Notes: generated from the sequence alone by a model not told the origin. DNA of 64,000 bases from Rhodoferax sp. WC2427 (GCF_040822085.1 NZ_CP162006.1:124001-188000); one strand, 5' to 3'; shown: positions 18,700 through 27,977, numbered from the stretch's first letter. Numbers and translations are program-made.

Positions 18700-19619
18700 G
18701 CGGCATGCGCCTCCCGCAAACACGCCTGCAGCGCCTTCGTCGCCCGTGACGGCTCGGGGCTGCGGCGCACGATGCCCAGAAACCGGCAGTCGTAGCGAAA
18801 CAGGTCCGGCTGCACCGCCTGCATCTGCCCCTTGTGCACAAACCGTTCCGCGTAGTGGTCGGGCAGAAAACCCAGGTAGTGGCCCGACAGGATCAGCGTG
18901 GCGATCGACTCCTGGTCGAAGCCGGTGGCGGTGCGGGGCAGGCGCACGCGCTGGGTGATCTCCATGTTGGGCGAGTGGTAGCCCAGCCCGGCAAACGGGT
19001 AGCGGCGCAGGCCGTCCCAGTCCAGCGGCGCGGCACTGTGTGCGGCGTGCTGGGCACCGCCGTAGAGCAGCATGGTTTCGCCAAACAGGTCGTCGTAGAC
19101 CAGGCTGTCGGAGCTGCGGTGGCCGGGAATCACGCCTACCTGGAACTGCCCGTCGATGACGCCGCGCTCGATGGTCTGGATGGGGGCCACGTGCAGGCAC
19201 AGGCGCACATCCGGGGCCTGCGCGGCAAACTGGGCGATGGCGGCGCTGATGCGGGCCTGCGGGTTGCTGGCGGTCTGGTCGAACACCGCCAGGTGGATCT
19301 CGCCGCCCATGCGCTGGTGCAGCGCGTCCACGCTGGCGCGAAACGCCTCGGCCCCGGCCAGCAGGCGCAGCGTCTCGGTGTAGATCTGCTGGCCCTCTGG
19401 CGTGAGGGCAAAGCCGCTGCGGCCCCGGCGGCACAGGGTCAGGCCCAGGCGGGTTTCCAGGTCCTTGACGTGGCGGCTCACGGTGGAGGTGCCGATGTTC
19501 AGCTCCAGCTCGGCCGCCGCCATGCCCCCGCACTCGACCACGCTCTTGAACACCCGCAGCAGGCGGATGTCCATGTCGGTGAGTTGCCCCAGCACCGCCC
19601 GGTTCTTGGTTACTTGCAT
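18696..19619 (-). CDS. LysR family transcriptional regulator
   Basis: A 307-residue regulator with an N-terminal winged HTH (about 15-75: LLRVFKSVVECGGMAAAELELN, then STVSRHVKDLETRLGLTLCRR) and a C-terminal periplasmic-binding-like effector domain. It is divergent from the omega-aminotransferase gene. A dyad ACTCT-ttatg-AGAGT lies in the 91-bp gap between them. It therefore probably activates the aminotransferase in response to an amine or beta-alanine, an inference from position. Confidence 0.93.
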   Translation of the reverse strand: MQVTKNRAVLGQLTDMDIRLLRVFKSVVECGGMAAAELELNIGTSTVSRHVKDLETRLGLTLCRRGRSGFALTPEGQQIYTETLRLLAGAEAFRASVDALHQRMGGEIHLAVFDQTASNPQARISAAIAQFAAQAPDVRLCLHVAPIQTIERGVIDGQFQVGVIPGHRSSDSLVYDDLFGETMLLYGGAQHAAHSAAPLDWDGLRRYPFAGLGYHSPNMEITQRVRLPRTATGFDQESIATLILSGHYLGFLPDHYAERFVHKGQMQAVQPDLFRYDCRFLGIVRRSPEPSRATKALQACLREAHAA

Positions 19620-19646
19620 AAGTTGCTAACTACAGAGTGGTATTTA

Positions 19647-19661
19647 ACTCTTTATGAGAGT
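19647..19661. promoter_or_regulatory. Candidate LysR binding dyad
   Basis: ACTCT-ttatg-AGAGT is a 15-bp dyad, the usual size of a LysR recognition box. It lies centrally between the divergent LysR and aminotransferase genes. It was found by inspection only. Confidence 0.4.
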
Positions 19662-19710
19662 AACAGGGGCGGCCAGAATCCGCCTGTTCTTTTTACATCC
19701 GGAGCGCGCC

Positions 19711-21060
19711 ATGGACATGACCGATACACAGCAACTCAGCCCCCGTCCCCGTACCGATGCCGCCTGGCTCAACGCGCACTGGATGCCCTACACCGGCAAC
19801 CGCAACTTCAAGGCCGACCCGCGCATCATCACCAGCGCCAAGGGCTGCTACTACACCGACATCGATGGCCGCCAGATCTTCGACGGCCTGTCCGGCCTGT
19901 GGTGTTCCGGCCTGGGCCATGGCCGCACCGAGTTGACTGCCGCCGCCACCCGCCAGATGGCTACGCTGGACTACGCGCCCGCGTTCCAGTTCGGCCACCC
20001 GCTGTCGTTCGAGCTGGCCAACAAGCTGGTCGAGCTGACCCCCGATGGCCTGGACCACGTGTTCTTTACCGGCTCGGGCTCCGAAGCCGCCGACACCTCG
20101 CTGAAGATGGCGCGCGCTTACTGGCGCACCAAGGGCCAGGCCAGCAAAACCCGCTTCATCGGCCGCGAAAAGGGCTACCACGGCGTGGGCTTTGGCGGCA
20201 TTTCGGTGGGCGGCATCGGCGCCAACCGCAAGATGTTTGGCGAAGCCTTGCAGGCCGACCACCTGCCCCACACCCAGCTCAAAAGCAACGCCTTTTCGCG
20301 CGGCATGCCCAAGACTGGCGTGGAACTGGCCGACGAACTGCTGGACCTGATCACGCTGCACGACGCCAGCAACATCGCCGCGGTGATCGTCGAGCCCATG
20401 TCCGGCTCGGCCGGGGTCGTGGTGCCGCCGGTGGGCTACCTGCAGCGCCTGCGCGAGATCTGCACCGCGCACAACATCCTGCTGATTTTTGACGAAGTGA
20501 TCACCGGCTTTGGCCGCATGGGCGCGATGAGCGGTGCCGAGGCCTTTGGCGTCACGCCCGACATCATGAACGTGGCCAAGCAGATCACCAACGGCTCCCA
20601 GCCCATGGGCGCGGTGCTGGTCGGCAAGGAAATCTACGACACCTTCATGCACGCCGGTGCGCCCGACTACATGCTGGAATTTGCCCACGGCTACACCTAC
20701 TCCGCCCACCCCGTGGCCTGCGCCGTGGCCCTGGCCACGCTGGACATTCTGGTGGCCGAGGACATGCCCCAGCGCGTGCGCGCCATCGCCCCGCATTTCG
20801 AAAACGCCGTGCACAGCCTGCAAGGTGCCAAGCACGTCACCGACATCCGCAACTACGGCCTGGCCAGCGGCATCACCCTGGCCGCCTACCCCGGCGAGCC
20901 CGCCCGCCGCCCGTACGAGGTGGCGATGGCGATGTGGAAGAAAGGCTTTTACGTGCGCTACGGTGCAGACACCATCCAGATGGCCCCGCCGTTCGTGGTC
21001 ACGCCCGCCGAGATCGACAGCATGGTGAATGCGCTGGGCGAGGTTTTGAACGCGAATTGA
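19711..21060 (+). CDS. Omega-amino acid:pyruvate (beta-alanine) aminotransferase
   Basis: A 449-residue class III PLP-dependent aminotransferase transferring the amino group of beta-alanine or other omega-amines to pyruvate. The Schiff-base lysine is K290 (NVAKQITNGSQPMGAV), the ring-binding aspartate D261 (IFDEVITGFGR), and GSGSEAADTSLK is at 121-132. Length and sequence match Pseudomonas-type beta-alanine:pyruvate transaminases. CGGAG precedes the ATG. The divergent LysR gene is the likely regulator. No malonate-semialdehyde dehydrogenase follows, so the next step is encoded elsewhere. Confidence 0.92.
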   Translation: MDMTDTQQLSPRPRTDAAWLNAHWMPYTGNRNFKADPRIITSAKGCYYTDIDGRQIFDGLSGLWCSGLGHGRTELTAAATRQMATLDYAPAFQFGHPLSFELANKLVELTPDGLDHVFFTGSGSEAADTSLKMARAYWRTKGQASKTRFIGREKGYHGVGFGGISVGGIGANRKMFGEALQADHLPHTQLKSNAFSRGMPKTGVELADELLDLITLHDASNIAAVIVEPMSGSAGVVVPPVGYLQRLREICTAHNILLIFDEVITGFGRMGAMSGAEAFGVTPDIMNVAKQITNGSQPMGAVLVGKEIYDTFMHAGAPDYMLEFAHGYTYSAHPVACAVALATLDILVAEDMPQRVRAIAPHFENAVHSLQGAKHVTDIRNYGLASGITLAAYPGEPARRPYEVAMAMWKKGFYVRYGADTIQMAPPFVVTPAEIDSMVNALGEVLNAN

Positions 21061-21077
21061 TGTTCAGATGGGGCATG

Positions 21078-21130
21078 GAATAGGCCTCTACTGCCCATTC
21101 TATCGGCGTAAGAAGCTATCTAAATAATAG
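21078..21130. repeat. Palindromic repeat, copy 7
   Basis: GAATAGGCCTCTACTGCCC and GGCGTAAGAAGCTATC with a trailing AATAG; very similar to copy 4 at 11098. It fills the gap between the convergent aminotransferase and LacI-type genes. Confidence 0.75.
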
Positions 21131-22195
21131 CTAAAAGCTCTCCGGCGTTTGCGTGTCCAGCGGCACGATGGTCTGCTGCAAACCCACCAAGGGGTTGTTC
21201 AGCCGCTCCACCATCATGCCGACCAGCCCCTGGGCCAGTTGCGGCAAGGGGTGCGATAGGGCCGCATGCAGGTCGCCGCTGCGCAGCCCTTCGCGTGCGT
21301 GCGGTGTCAGCTCGCGCACCACGCAAATCGGCCGGGTGCCAGGAGTTTCGCTGTAGTGCTCGCGCAGCGCCCGCACCACGCCGTCGATACCGCTGCCCGC
21401 GACCAACACCCCCACAATGTCTGGGTGCCGATGCAGCAGGTCGCGCGTGCCTTCTTCGGCCAGCTGGTCGCTCTCCAGCGTAAACAGCGGCTCCATCAGC
21501 TCGAAGCTCGGCGCGTGCTCGCGCACGTACGATCGAAAACTCATCTCGCACACTTCCTGGCATTGGAAACGGTGGCTGCCCACAAAGGTGACCAGCTTGC
21601 CCGGCATGTGCGCCATCCGCGTAATCAGCCAGGCGGCGGTGCGGCCTACGCTGCGATTGTCCAGCCCGGCGTAGCCTGCCCGGGCGGGCGTGCTCAGGTC
21701 GGAGATCAGCGCAAACACCGGCACGGCCTTGGCCTTGAGCCGCTCGATCTCGGCCCAGATCAGCGGGTGGTCCACAGCGACCAGGGCCACTGCATCGACG
21801 CGCTCGCCCATGTCCCGTAGCCGCAGCGATACCGCCTCGGGCGATAAATCGTCCATATAGGCGATCTGCGGCGTGGTGCAGAACTCGCTATGCGACTCGG
21901 TCGCCACGGCCAGCGACTCACCTATCTCCTGGTAGAAGGCCGCATCGGAGCGCTGCAGCAGAAAGCCCAGCGTGTGGCGCACCCGTTTACCGCGCACGCG
22001 CTCGCGGATCACGCTCGCCGCGTGGAAACCGATGGATTCGGCCACCGCGTGGATGCGTTCGGCCGTATCGCGCCGCACGGGAGCCCGGCCATTGAGCACG
22101 CGGTCCACGGTAGAGAGGCTGACTCCGGCGGCTTTGGCTACGTCGGCAATGGTTACGCGGCCAGGGTGGAGTTCGGTTGGAAGGTTGTTTGACAT
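21131..22195 (-). CDS. LacI family transcriptional regulator
   Basis: A 354-residue regulator with an N-terminal LacI helix-turn-helix and hinge (VTIADVAKAAGVSLSTVDRVLNGR broken over residues 14-37) and a C-terminal periplasmic-binding-like sensor domain of the type with a long insert region (TPQIAYMDDLSPEAV). It is divergent from the sugar ABC operon, 141 bp away. It probably represses the operon until the imported sugar or cyclitol binds. The start at 22195 is chosen because the HTH begins 13 residues later; a longer frame upstream has no support. Confidence 0.93.
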   Translation of the reverse strand: MSNNLPTELHPGRVTIADVAKAAGVSLSTVDRVLNGRAPVRRDTAERIHAVAESIGFHAASVIRERVRGKRVRHTLGFLLQRSDAAFYQEIGESLAVATESHSEFCTTPQIAYMDDLSPEAVSLRLRDMGERVDAVALVAVDHPLIWAEIERLKAKAVPVFALISDLSTPARAGYAGLDNRSVGRTAAWLITRMAHMPGKLVTFVGSHRFQCQEVCEMSFRSYVREHAPSFELMEPLFTLESDQLAEEGTRDLLHRHPDIVGVLVAGSGIDGVVRALREHYSETPGTRPICVVRELTPHAREGLRSGDLHAALSHPLPQLAQGLVGMMVERLNNPLVGLQQTIVPLDTQTPESF

Positions 22196-22221
22196 ATTAC
22201 TTTCAATACTAACCCTAATCA

Positions 22222-22240
22222 AATGACAGTCTATGACAGT
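22222..22240. promoter_or_regulatory. Direct repeat in the LacI/ABC divergent promoter region
   Basis: ATGACAGT occurs twice, at 22223-22230 and 22233-22240, with a period of 10 bp (one helical turn). It lies in the 141-bp AT-rich gap between the LacI gene and the ABC operon. It could bind a regulator side by side, although no classical LacI palindrome with a central CG was found. Confidence 0.35.
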
Positions 22241-22336
22241 TTTCATTTCATTTAGACATTTTTTTCTAATCCCGCTCCCATAATTCGCACCAGAGCGCCA
22301 TGGGACCCCCCCACCAGCGCCAACTAGGAGACACAG

Positions 22337-23857
22337 GTGCTGATGAAAACCCAACCCGACGGTCTGGTGCTGGAGATGCGCAAGATCACCAAGTCCTTCC
22401 CCGGCGTGAAGGCGCTGGATGGCGTGAACCTGCAGGTGCGTGCGGGCTCGGTACACGTGCTGGTGGGCGAAAACGGCGCAGGCAAGTCCACGCTGATGAA
22501 GGTGTTGAGCGGCGAGCACGCGGTGGATGCAGGCGAGATATTCTTCAAGGGCGTGCAGCTCACGCACCAGAACACCCGCGCCGCGCTGGAGCTGGGCATC
22601 GCCATGATCCACCAGGAGCTCAGCCCGGTGCTGGACATGACGATTGCCGAAAACATCTTCCTGGGCCGCGAACCGGTGCACAGCCGGTGGCTGGGCCTGT
22701 TTGTGGACTTTGCCCGCATGGAGGCCGAAACCCAGGCCCTGCTGGACCGCCTGGGCCTGCCCTACCGGGCCGACCAGAAGATGCGTGAACTCAGCATTGC
22801 GGGCATGCAGTTGGTGGAGATTGCCAAGGCCATCTCGCGCAACGCCGCGCTGGTGATCATGGACGAGCCCACCTCGGCCATCAGCGACACCGAGGTGGCG
22901 ATGCTGTTCAGCCAGATCGCCGACCTGAAAGCGCGCGGTGTGGCCATCATCTACATCACCCACAAGATGGACGAGATTTTCCAGATTGCGGACGACATCA
23001 CCATCATCCGCGACGGCCAGTACGTCGGCTCGGGCCCAGCCGCCGACTACGACCAGAACCGCCTGATCGGCCTGATGGTGGGCCGCACCATCAGCAGCAT
23101 CTTCCCCAAAGAAGCCGTGCCCATCGGCGAGGTGGCCCTGTCGGTGCGCGGTGCTACCCGCCACGGCGTGTTCAAAGACATCAGCTTCGAGGTGCGCAAG
23201 GGCGAGATCGTCGGCCTGGCCGGGCTGATTGGTGCGGGCCGCACCGAGGTGGTCCGGGCGATTTTTGGCCTGGACCGGCTGGACGCGGGCGAGGTCTGGC
23301 TGGGCGGCCAGAAGCTGGAATTGACCAAACCGACGGATGCCATCCGCCACGGCATTGCCATGGTGTCCGAAGACCGAAAGGCCGAAGGCTTGGTGCTGTG
23401 CCGCTCGGTGCAGGAAAACATTTCTATGGCTAATCTGGAAAAGTTTGCCCCTGGATTATTTTTGGATTTGAAAGCCGAAACCGCATCCGGCGAGCATATG
23501 CGCAAACTGCTGCAAATAAAAACCGCTGGTCTAAATACCACCGTCGGCACATTAAGCGGTGGTAATCAACAAAAAATCGCCATTGCCAAATGGCTGCTGC
23601 GCGATTTAAGCGTATTGATATTGGACGAACCCACACGCGGAATCGACGTGGGCTCCAAATCCGAAATACACAAACTCATGACCCATTTTGCAAAACAAGG
23701 CCTGGCCATCATCATGATTTCTTCCGAACTGCCCGAGGTATTGGGCATGAGCGACCGCATTGTGGTCATGCAGGAAGGAAGAATGCGCGGCGAATTATCC
23801 CGCGATATGGCCAACCAGGAAAACATCATGGCCCTGGCCACCGGAGCACAGGCATGA
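22337..23857 (+). CDS. Sugar ABC transporter, double ATPase subunit (RbsA/IatA-like)
   Basis: A 506-residue protein with two fused ABC ATPase domains, as in RbsA, MglA and inositol IatA. The first domain has Walker A GENGAGKST at 44-52 and a degenerate LSIAGMQLVEI signature. The second has the usual degenerate GLIGAGRTE P-loop and a good TLSGGNQQK signature. The GTG at 22337 follows AGGAG by six bases; an ATG two codons later is the alternative. The gene overlaps the permease by 4 nt. From about 23415 its codons turn AT-rich (TTA, ATA, AAT), unlike the first two thirds. Confidence 0.93.
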   Translation: MLMKTQPDGLVLEMRKITKSFPGVKALDGVNLQVRAGSVHVLVGENGAGKSTLMKVLSGEHAVDAGEIFFKGVQLTHQNTRAALELGIAMIHQELSPVLDMTIAENIFLGREPVHSRWLGLFVDFARMEAETQALLDRLGLPYRADQKMRELSIAGMQLVEIAKAISRNAALVIMDEPTSAISDTEVAMLFSQIADLKARGVAIIYITHKMDEIFQIADDITIIRDGQYVGSGPAADYDQNRLIGLMVGRTISSIFPKEAVPIGEVALSVRGATRHGVFKDISFEVRKGEIVGLAGLIGAGRTEVVRAIFGLDRLDAGEVWLGGQKLELTKPTDAIRHGIAMVSEDRKAEGLVLCRSVQENISMANLEKFAPGLFLDLKAETASGEHMRKLLQIKTAGLNTTVGTLSGGNQQKIAIAKWLLRDLSVLILDEPTRGIDVGSKSEIHKLMTHFAKQGLAIIMISSELPEVLGMSDRIVVMQEGRMRGELSRDMANQENIMALATGAQA

Positions 23858-24861
23858 ACACCGCGATTTCCACCCCACCCCGTGAGACACCCACTATGCT
23901 TTCCAAAATAAAAAATATGGGCTTTTCCGAGATCTACCGCAAGTACGGCACTATTTTGATATTTATCGGTATTTTTGTTTTGTCCTCATTTTTGAACGAA
24001 ACATTTTTGACCACCGGTAACTTGACCAATGTATTACGCCAGGTAGTGGTGGTTAGCTTGTTGGCCTGTGGCGTGACATTTATTATTATTTTGGGCCACA
24101 TCGATGTGTCGCTGGGTTCGGTGCTGGCACTGACCGGCACCCTCGCCGCCAGCGTGATGTCACTGACAGGAAATATTTACCTCGCAATTTCGGCGGGAAT
24201 TGGTTCCGGCATAGTCGTGGGGCTGGTTAACGGGTATGTCATCACTTACTTCAAGATCCCGTCCTTCATCATGACCCTAGCCATGACCACCGTGGCGCGG
24301 GGGGCGATTTTGTTGTACACGGCGGGCGTGCCGGTCAGCGGTCTGGGCGATTTCCAGGTGATTGGCCAGGGCAATATTGGGCCGGTGCCTATTTCGGTAT
24401 TGATATTGATATTCGTGGTGATGGTGTCCTGGGTATTGCTGAACCGTACCAAGTTTGGCCGCCACGTATACGCTGTGGGCGGCAATGCCAAGGCTGCATT
24501 GGCATCGGGTATCAATACCGATGGTGTATTGCGCCGGGCCTTTGTATTCAACGGAATATTGGTATCTATTGCCGGTATTGTGCTGATGTCGCGGATTAAC
24601 TCCGGCCAGCCAGCCGGGGGTGTGGCCTATGAATTTGATGCGATTACTGCCGTGGTGGTGGGCGGAACCAGTTTGATGGGAGGCACCGGCACGATTACCG
24701 GCACAGTCATTGGGGCCATGATTATCGGCGTGATAAACAATATTTTGAACTTGATGAATGTCAGCTCGTACTGGCAGCAAATAGTCAAGGGCGTGATTAT
24801 TGCCGTGGCGGTGATCCTAGATGTTAAAACTAAATCCGGCAGTGCCCGTAAAAAATCTTGA
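23854..24861 (+). CDS. Sugar ABC transporter permease (RbsC/IatP-like)
   Basis: A 335-residue inner-membrane permease of the ribose/inositol class with about eight to ten hydrophobic helices. The EAA-like loop area reads AVGGNAKAALASGINTDGV, and GGTSLMGGTGTITGTVIGA is typical of RbsC relatives. ATG 23854 overlaps the ATPase stop. The gene continues the AT-rich codon pattern that starts in the preceding gene. It forms the membrane channel for the substrate delivered by the binding protein encoded next. Confidence 0.93.
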   Translation: MNTAISTPPRETPTMLSKIKNMGFSEIYRKYGTILIFIGIFVLSSFLNETFLTTGNLTNVLRQVVVVSLLACGVTFIIILGHIDVSLGSVLALTGTLAASVMSLTGNIYLAISAGIGSGIVVGLVNGYVITYFKIPSFIMTLAMTTVARGAILLYTAGVPVSGLGDFQVIGQGNIGPVPISVLILIFVVMVSWVLLNRTKFGRHVYAVGGNAKAALASGINTDGVLRRAFVFNGILVSIAGIVLMSRINSGQPAGGVAYEFDAITAVVVGGTSLMGGTGTITGTVIGAMIIGVINNILNLMNVSSYWQQIVKGVIIAVAVILDVKTKSGSARKKS

Positions 24862-24920
24862 TTTACCGCACCACTATTTTGAAGGGGTACCTATCGAACG
24901 ATGCACACCACGCTGTTTTC

Positions 24921-24949
24921 GGTTACACGGTTTTGAGACAGCCGTAACC
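24921..24949 (+). promoter_or_regulatory. Hairpin between permease and binding-protein genes
   Basis: GGTTAC at 24921-24926 pairs with GTAACC at 24944-24949, and inner GG pairs with CC. It lies in the 142-bp gap before the binding-protein gene and has no T-tract. Such hairpins can stabilise a downstream transcript or mark a processing site; a separate promoter for the binding protein is also possible here. Confidence 0.4.
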
Positions 24950-25003
24950 CTGTGCGGATGAACTTCGCACTAAACCACAAGTAATACATACCAGGAAATC
25001 ACC

Positions 25004-25924
25004 ATGAAAAAATTTATCGTCACCGCCGCCGCTTGCGCCGTTTTGATCGCCGTCGGCTCGGGTGCCGCCTTCGCCCAGTCCAAGAAATTCGTTGTTGGTT
25101 ACGCCAATCTGGCCGACACCGATGTGTTCACCATGAGCCGCAAGAACGCCTTCATCGAAGCCGCCAAGGCCGATGCCAATGTCAGCGTGTCGTTTGCCGA
25201 CGCGGGCGGCGATGCCAGCAAGCAGCTCGACCAGATCGACAATTTCATCGCCCAGAAGGTCAACGCCATCGTCATCGTGCCGGTGGACTACCAGGGCATC
25301 GTGCCGGGCGTGGAAAAAGCCAACAAGGCCGGCATTCCGGTGATCGCGCTGGGGATTGAGTCCGCCGGTGGCAAGTTCACCTTTGTCGGCTCCAAGAACC
25401 TGGACGCAGGCCGCATGCAAGGCGAGTTCATGGCCAAGCAGTTGCCCAAGAACGCCCAGATCGTCTACCTGCAAGGCCAGCCCGGCCTATATCACTCCAA
25501 GGAGCGCCTGGAAGGCTTCACCAAAGCCTTGGCCAGCCGCACCGACGTGAAGGTGCTGGCCAACCTGCCCGCCAACTACGACCGCGCCGAAGGAATGAAG
25601 ATCACCGAAGACTGGGTGCAGAAGTTCCCCAAGTTCGACGCGCTCATCGCCGCCAACGACCAAATGGCCCTGGGTGCCTTGCAAGCGCTCAAGACCGCGG
25701 GTCGCAAGGGGGTGATGATTTCCGGCATCGACGGTGTCAAGGACGCGCTGGATGCCATCAAGGCGGGCGACATGTCGCAGTCCATCTTCCAGAACGCCAA
25801 GGGCCAGGCCCAGGGCGCGTTTGATGTGGTCGAGATGATCAAGAAGGGCGAGCCCGCCCCGAAAGAAAAGCTGATTCCGTTCGAATCCATCGTCAAAGAC
25901 AACGTTGCCAACTACAGCAAATAA
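25004..25924 (+). CDS. Periplasmic sugar/inositol-binding protein of ABC transporter
   Basis: A 306-residue substrate-binding protein of the RbsB/IbpA class (peripla_BP_4). It has a clear Sec signal peptide ending AAFA-Q near residue 24. The mature part shows the alternating Rossmann-like lobes, with IVIVPVDYQGI near residue 87, ALIAANDQMALGALQAL near 214 and ISGIDGVKDALDAI near 240. AGGAAA precedes the ATG by seven bases. The adjacent IolG-like dehydrogenase makes an inositol the best guess for the ligand, but this is inference. Confidence 0.92.
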   Translation: MKKFIVTAAACAVLIAVGSGAAFAQSKKFVVGYANLADTDVFTMSRKNAFIEAAKADANVSVSFADAGGDASKQLDQIDNFIAQKVNAIVIVPVDYQGIVPGVEKANKAGIPVIALGIESAGGKFTFVGSKNLDAGRMQGEFMAKQLPKNAQIVYLQGQPGLYHSKERLEGFTKALASRTDVKVLANLPANYDRAEGMKITEDWVQKFPKFDALIAANDQMALGALQALKTAGRKGVMISGIDGVKDALDAIKAGDMSQSIFQNAKGQAQGAFDVVEMIKKGEPAPKEKLIPFESIVKDNVANYSK

Positions 25925-25931
25925 AGCCCCG

Positions 25932-25954
25932 GCCCGGTGGCCACACCGCCGGGC
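25932..25954 (+). promoter_or_regulatory. GC-rich hairpin after the binding-protein gene
   Basis: GCCCGG (25932-25937) pairs with CCGGGC (25949-25954), and GGTG/CACC can pair in the loop. It lies 7 bp after the binding-protein stop, without a T-tract. It probably protects the abundant binding-protein mRNA or partly terminates before the catabolic genes. Confidence 0.5.
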
Positions 25955-25979
25955 ATTCCATTCCTTTGAAAGACACCCC

Positions 25980-26993
25980 ATGGAACTCAGAATTGGCGTG
26001 ATTGGCTGCGGTGCCATCGGCCAGGACCACGCACTGCGCATTCACCGCAAACTCGGCGGCGCACGCATCGTGGCCCTCAACGACATTAACCTGGCGGCGA
26101 CGCACGCCTTTAACGATGCCTCCGGCCTGGGTGCCAAGGTGTTTGAGAACTACGAGGACCTCATCAACGCGCCGGATGTCGATGCGCTGCTGGTCGCGTC
26201 CTGGGGCCCGGCCCACGCCGACCAGTTGCTGGCCTGCATTGCCGCGGGCAAGCCTGTGTTCTGCGAAAAACCCATGACCACCTCCGCCGAAAGCGGTCTG
26301 CGCGTGGTGGAGGCCGAGGTGCAGGCCGGCAAGAAGCTGGTGCAGGTGGGCTTCATGCGCCGGTTTGACGCGGGCTACCGCGCCCTGAAAAAGACCCTGG
26401 ATGCAGGCACGATTGGCGATGCGCTGATGGTGCACTGCGCCCACCGCAACCCTAGCGTGCCCGAGATGTACGTCGGCGACATGTGCATCACCGATACCTT
26501 CGTACACGAGATCGATGTGCTGCGATGGCTGCTGGACGACGACTACGTCAGCGCCCAGGTGGTAGAGGGCCGCAAGAGCCGCAATTCCCACGTCGGCCTG
26601 CACGACCCGGTGATGGTGCTGCTGGAAACCAGCAAGGGCATCCGCATCGACACCGAAATTTTCGTCGGCTGCCGCTTTGGCTACGACATCCAGTGCCAGG
26701 TAGTGGGCGAAATGGGCGCTGCCAATCTGCCCGAACCCGCCAGCGTGGCCTTGCGCCTGGAAGGCCGTGCGTCTACCGCTATCCAGACCGACTGGAAGCA
26801 GCGCTTCATCGATGCCTACGACGTGGAACTGCAGGAGTGGATCAATGCCACCCAGCGCGGCCAGGTCAACGGCCCCACCGCCTGGGACGGCTATTTCGCC
26901 TCCGCCACCGCCGAAGCCTGCGTGGAAGCGCGGCACAGCAAGGCCATCGTGCCGATTTCCTTGGCCCAACGGCCAGCCTTTTACGCCAAATAA
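25980..26993 (+). CDS. iolG: Inositol 2-dehydrogenase (IolG-type)
   Basis: A 337-residue Gfo/Idh/MocA enzyme that oxidises myo-inositol (or a stereoisomer) to the 2-keto form with NAD+. The NAD motif GCGAIG is at 9-14. The catalytic residues K97 (in EKP), D172 and H176 (TDTFVHEID) fall at the positions known for the Bacillus inositol dehydrogenase. Also typical are GFMRRFDAGY, HRNPSVP and CRFGYDIQCQVVGEMG. ATG 25980 follows GAAAGACACCCC; the frame upstream is not conserved. It sits between the transporter and two TIM-barrel isomerases, consistent with cyclitol catabolism. Confidence 0.9.
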   Translation: MELRIGVIGCGAIGQDHALRIHRKLGGARIVALNDINLAATHAFNDASGLGAKVFENYEDLINAPDVDALLVASWGPAHADQLLACIAAGKPVFCEKPMTTSAESGLRVVEAEVQAGKKLVQVGFMRRFDAGYRALKKTLDAGTIGDALMVHCAHRNPSVPEMYVGDMCITDTFVHEIDVLRWLLDDDYVSAQVVEGRKSRNSHVGLHDPVMVLLETSKGIRIDTEIFVGCRFGYDIQCQVVGEMGAANLPEPASVALRLEGRASTAIQTDWKQRFIDAYDVELQEWINATQRGQVNGPTAWDGYFASATAEACVEARHSKAIVPISLAQRPAFYAK

Positions 26994-27011
26994 ATCTTTC
27001 TGGAAACCATC

Positions 27012-27953
27012 GTGAAACTGTCTATCTGCACCGACGTCTACAACAACCTCTCCTACCCCGACATGCTGGACAAGGTGAAATTCCTGGGTCTCAACGCTGT
27101 CGAAATGACCGCAGGCGGCTGGGCCAGTTGCCCCCATGTGCCTACCGCCGAACTACTGGCCAGTGAAAGCAAACTGATCGCCTTCCAGGCCGAGCTGGAA
27201 AAGCGCGGCATGTACATCGCGGCCCTCAACTGCTCCGGCAACCCGCTCAGCCCCGGCGAAATGGGCGAGAAGCACACCCAATCGAGCTATGACACCATCG
27301 TCCTGGCGGGCAAGCTCGGGGTCAAGAAAGTAGTGATGATGTCCGGCTGCCCCGCAGGTGCACCCGGCGATAAGACCCCCAACTGGATCACCTCCACCGT
27401 GTCCTGGCCCGACTACATGGCCCCCGCGCTGGACTACCAGTGGAACGAGGTGGCGATTCCGTGGTGGACCAAGTTCGTCGCACACTGCCAGGCCCACGGT
27501 GTGGAGCAGATCGCCATCGAAGAATTCCCCTGCATGCTGGTCTACAACCCGGCCACGCTGTGGCGGCTGCGCAATGCGGTTGGCCCCACGGTCGGCATCA
27601 ACCTGGACCCATCGCACCTGATCGCCATGGGTGCCGACCCCATCGCCGCGGCCCGTAACCTCAAGGGCGCGCTGTTCCACATCCACGGGAAAGATGCGCG
27701 CATCGAGCGCGGCCTGGCCGACATCAACGGCCTGCTGGAAACCCAGCCCGTCACCGCGCCCGAGAGCCGCAGCTGGAACTACGTGGCCGTGGGCTGCGGC
27801 AAAGACCTGCAGTGGTGGAAAGAGTTCTTCTCGGTCTGCCGCATGGGCGGCTACGACGGCTATGTCTCGCTGGAAATGGAAGACCTGACCATGTCGATCG
27901 AAGCCGGAGTTTTAACCTCCATCAACGCGTTGCAGCAAACCATCAGCCAATAA
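27012..27953 (+). CDS. Sugar phosphate isomerase/epimerase family protein (IolE/IolI-like TIM barrel)
   Basis: A 313-residue AP-endonuclease-2-fold TIM barrel of the xylose isomerase-like superfamily. Candidate metal ligands are E in AIEEFP (near residue 176), D in INLDPSH (near 200), H in LFHIHGKD (near 223) and E in SLEMED (near 290). The GTG start at 27012 follows GGAA. In inositol pathways related proteins dehydrate or isomerise 2-keto-inositol, which fits the position behind the IolG-like gene. The exact reaction cannot be fixed from sequence. Confidence 0.87.
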   Translation: MKLSICTDVYNNLSYPDMLDKVKFLGLNAVEMTAGGWASCPHVPTAELLASESKLIAFQAELEKRGMYIAALNCSGNPLSPGEMGEKHTQSSYDTIVLAGKLGVKKVVMMSGCPAGAPGDKTPNWITSTVSWPDYMAPALDYQWNEVAIPWWTKFVAHCQAHGVEQIAIEEFPCMLVYNPATLWRLRNAVGPTVGINLDPSHLIAMGADPIAAARNLKGALFHIHGKDARIERGLADINGLLETQPVTAPESRSWNYVAVGCGKDLQWWKEFFSVCRMGGYDGYVSLEMEDLTMSIEAGVLTSINALQQTISQ

Positions 27954-27977
27954 ACCCAGAAAGCCATTGGACACCCC

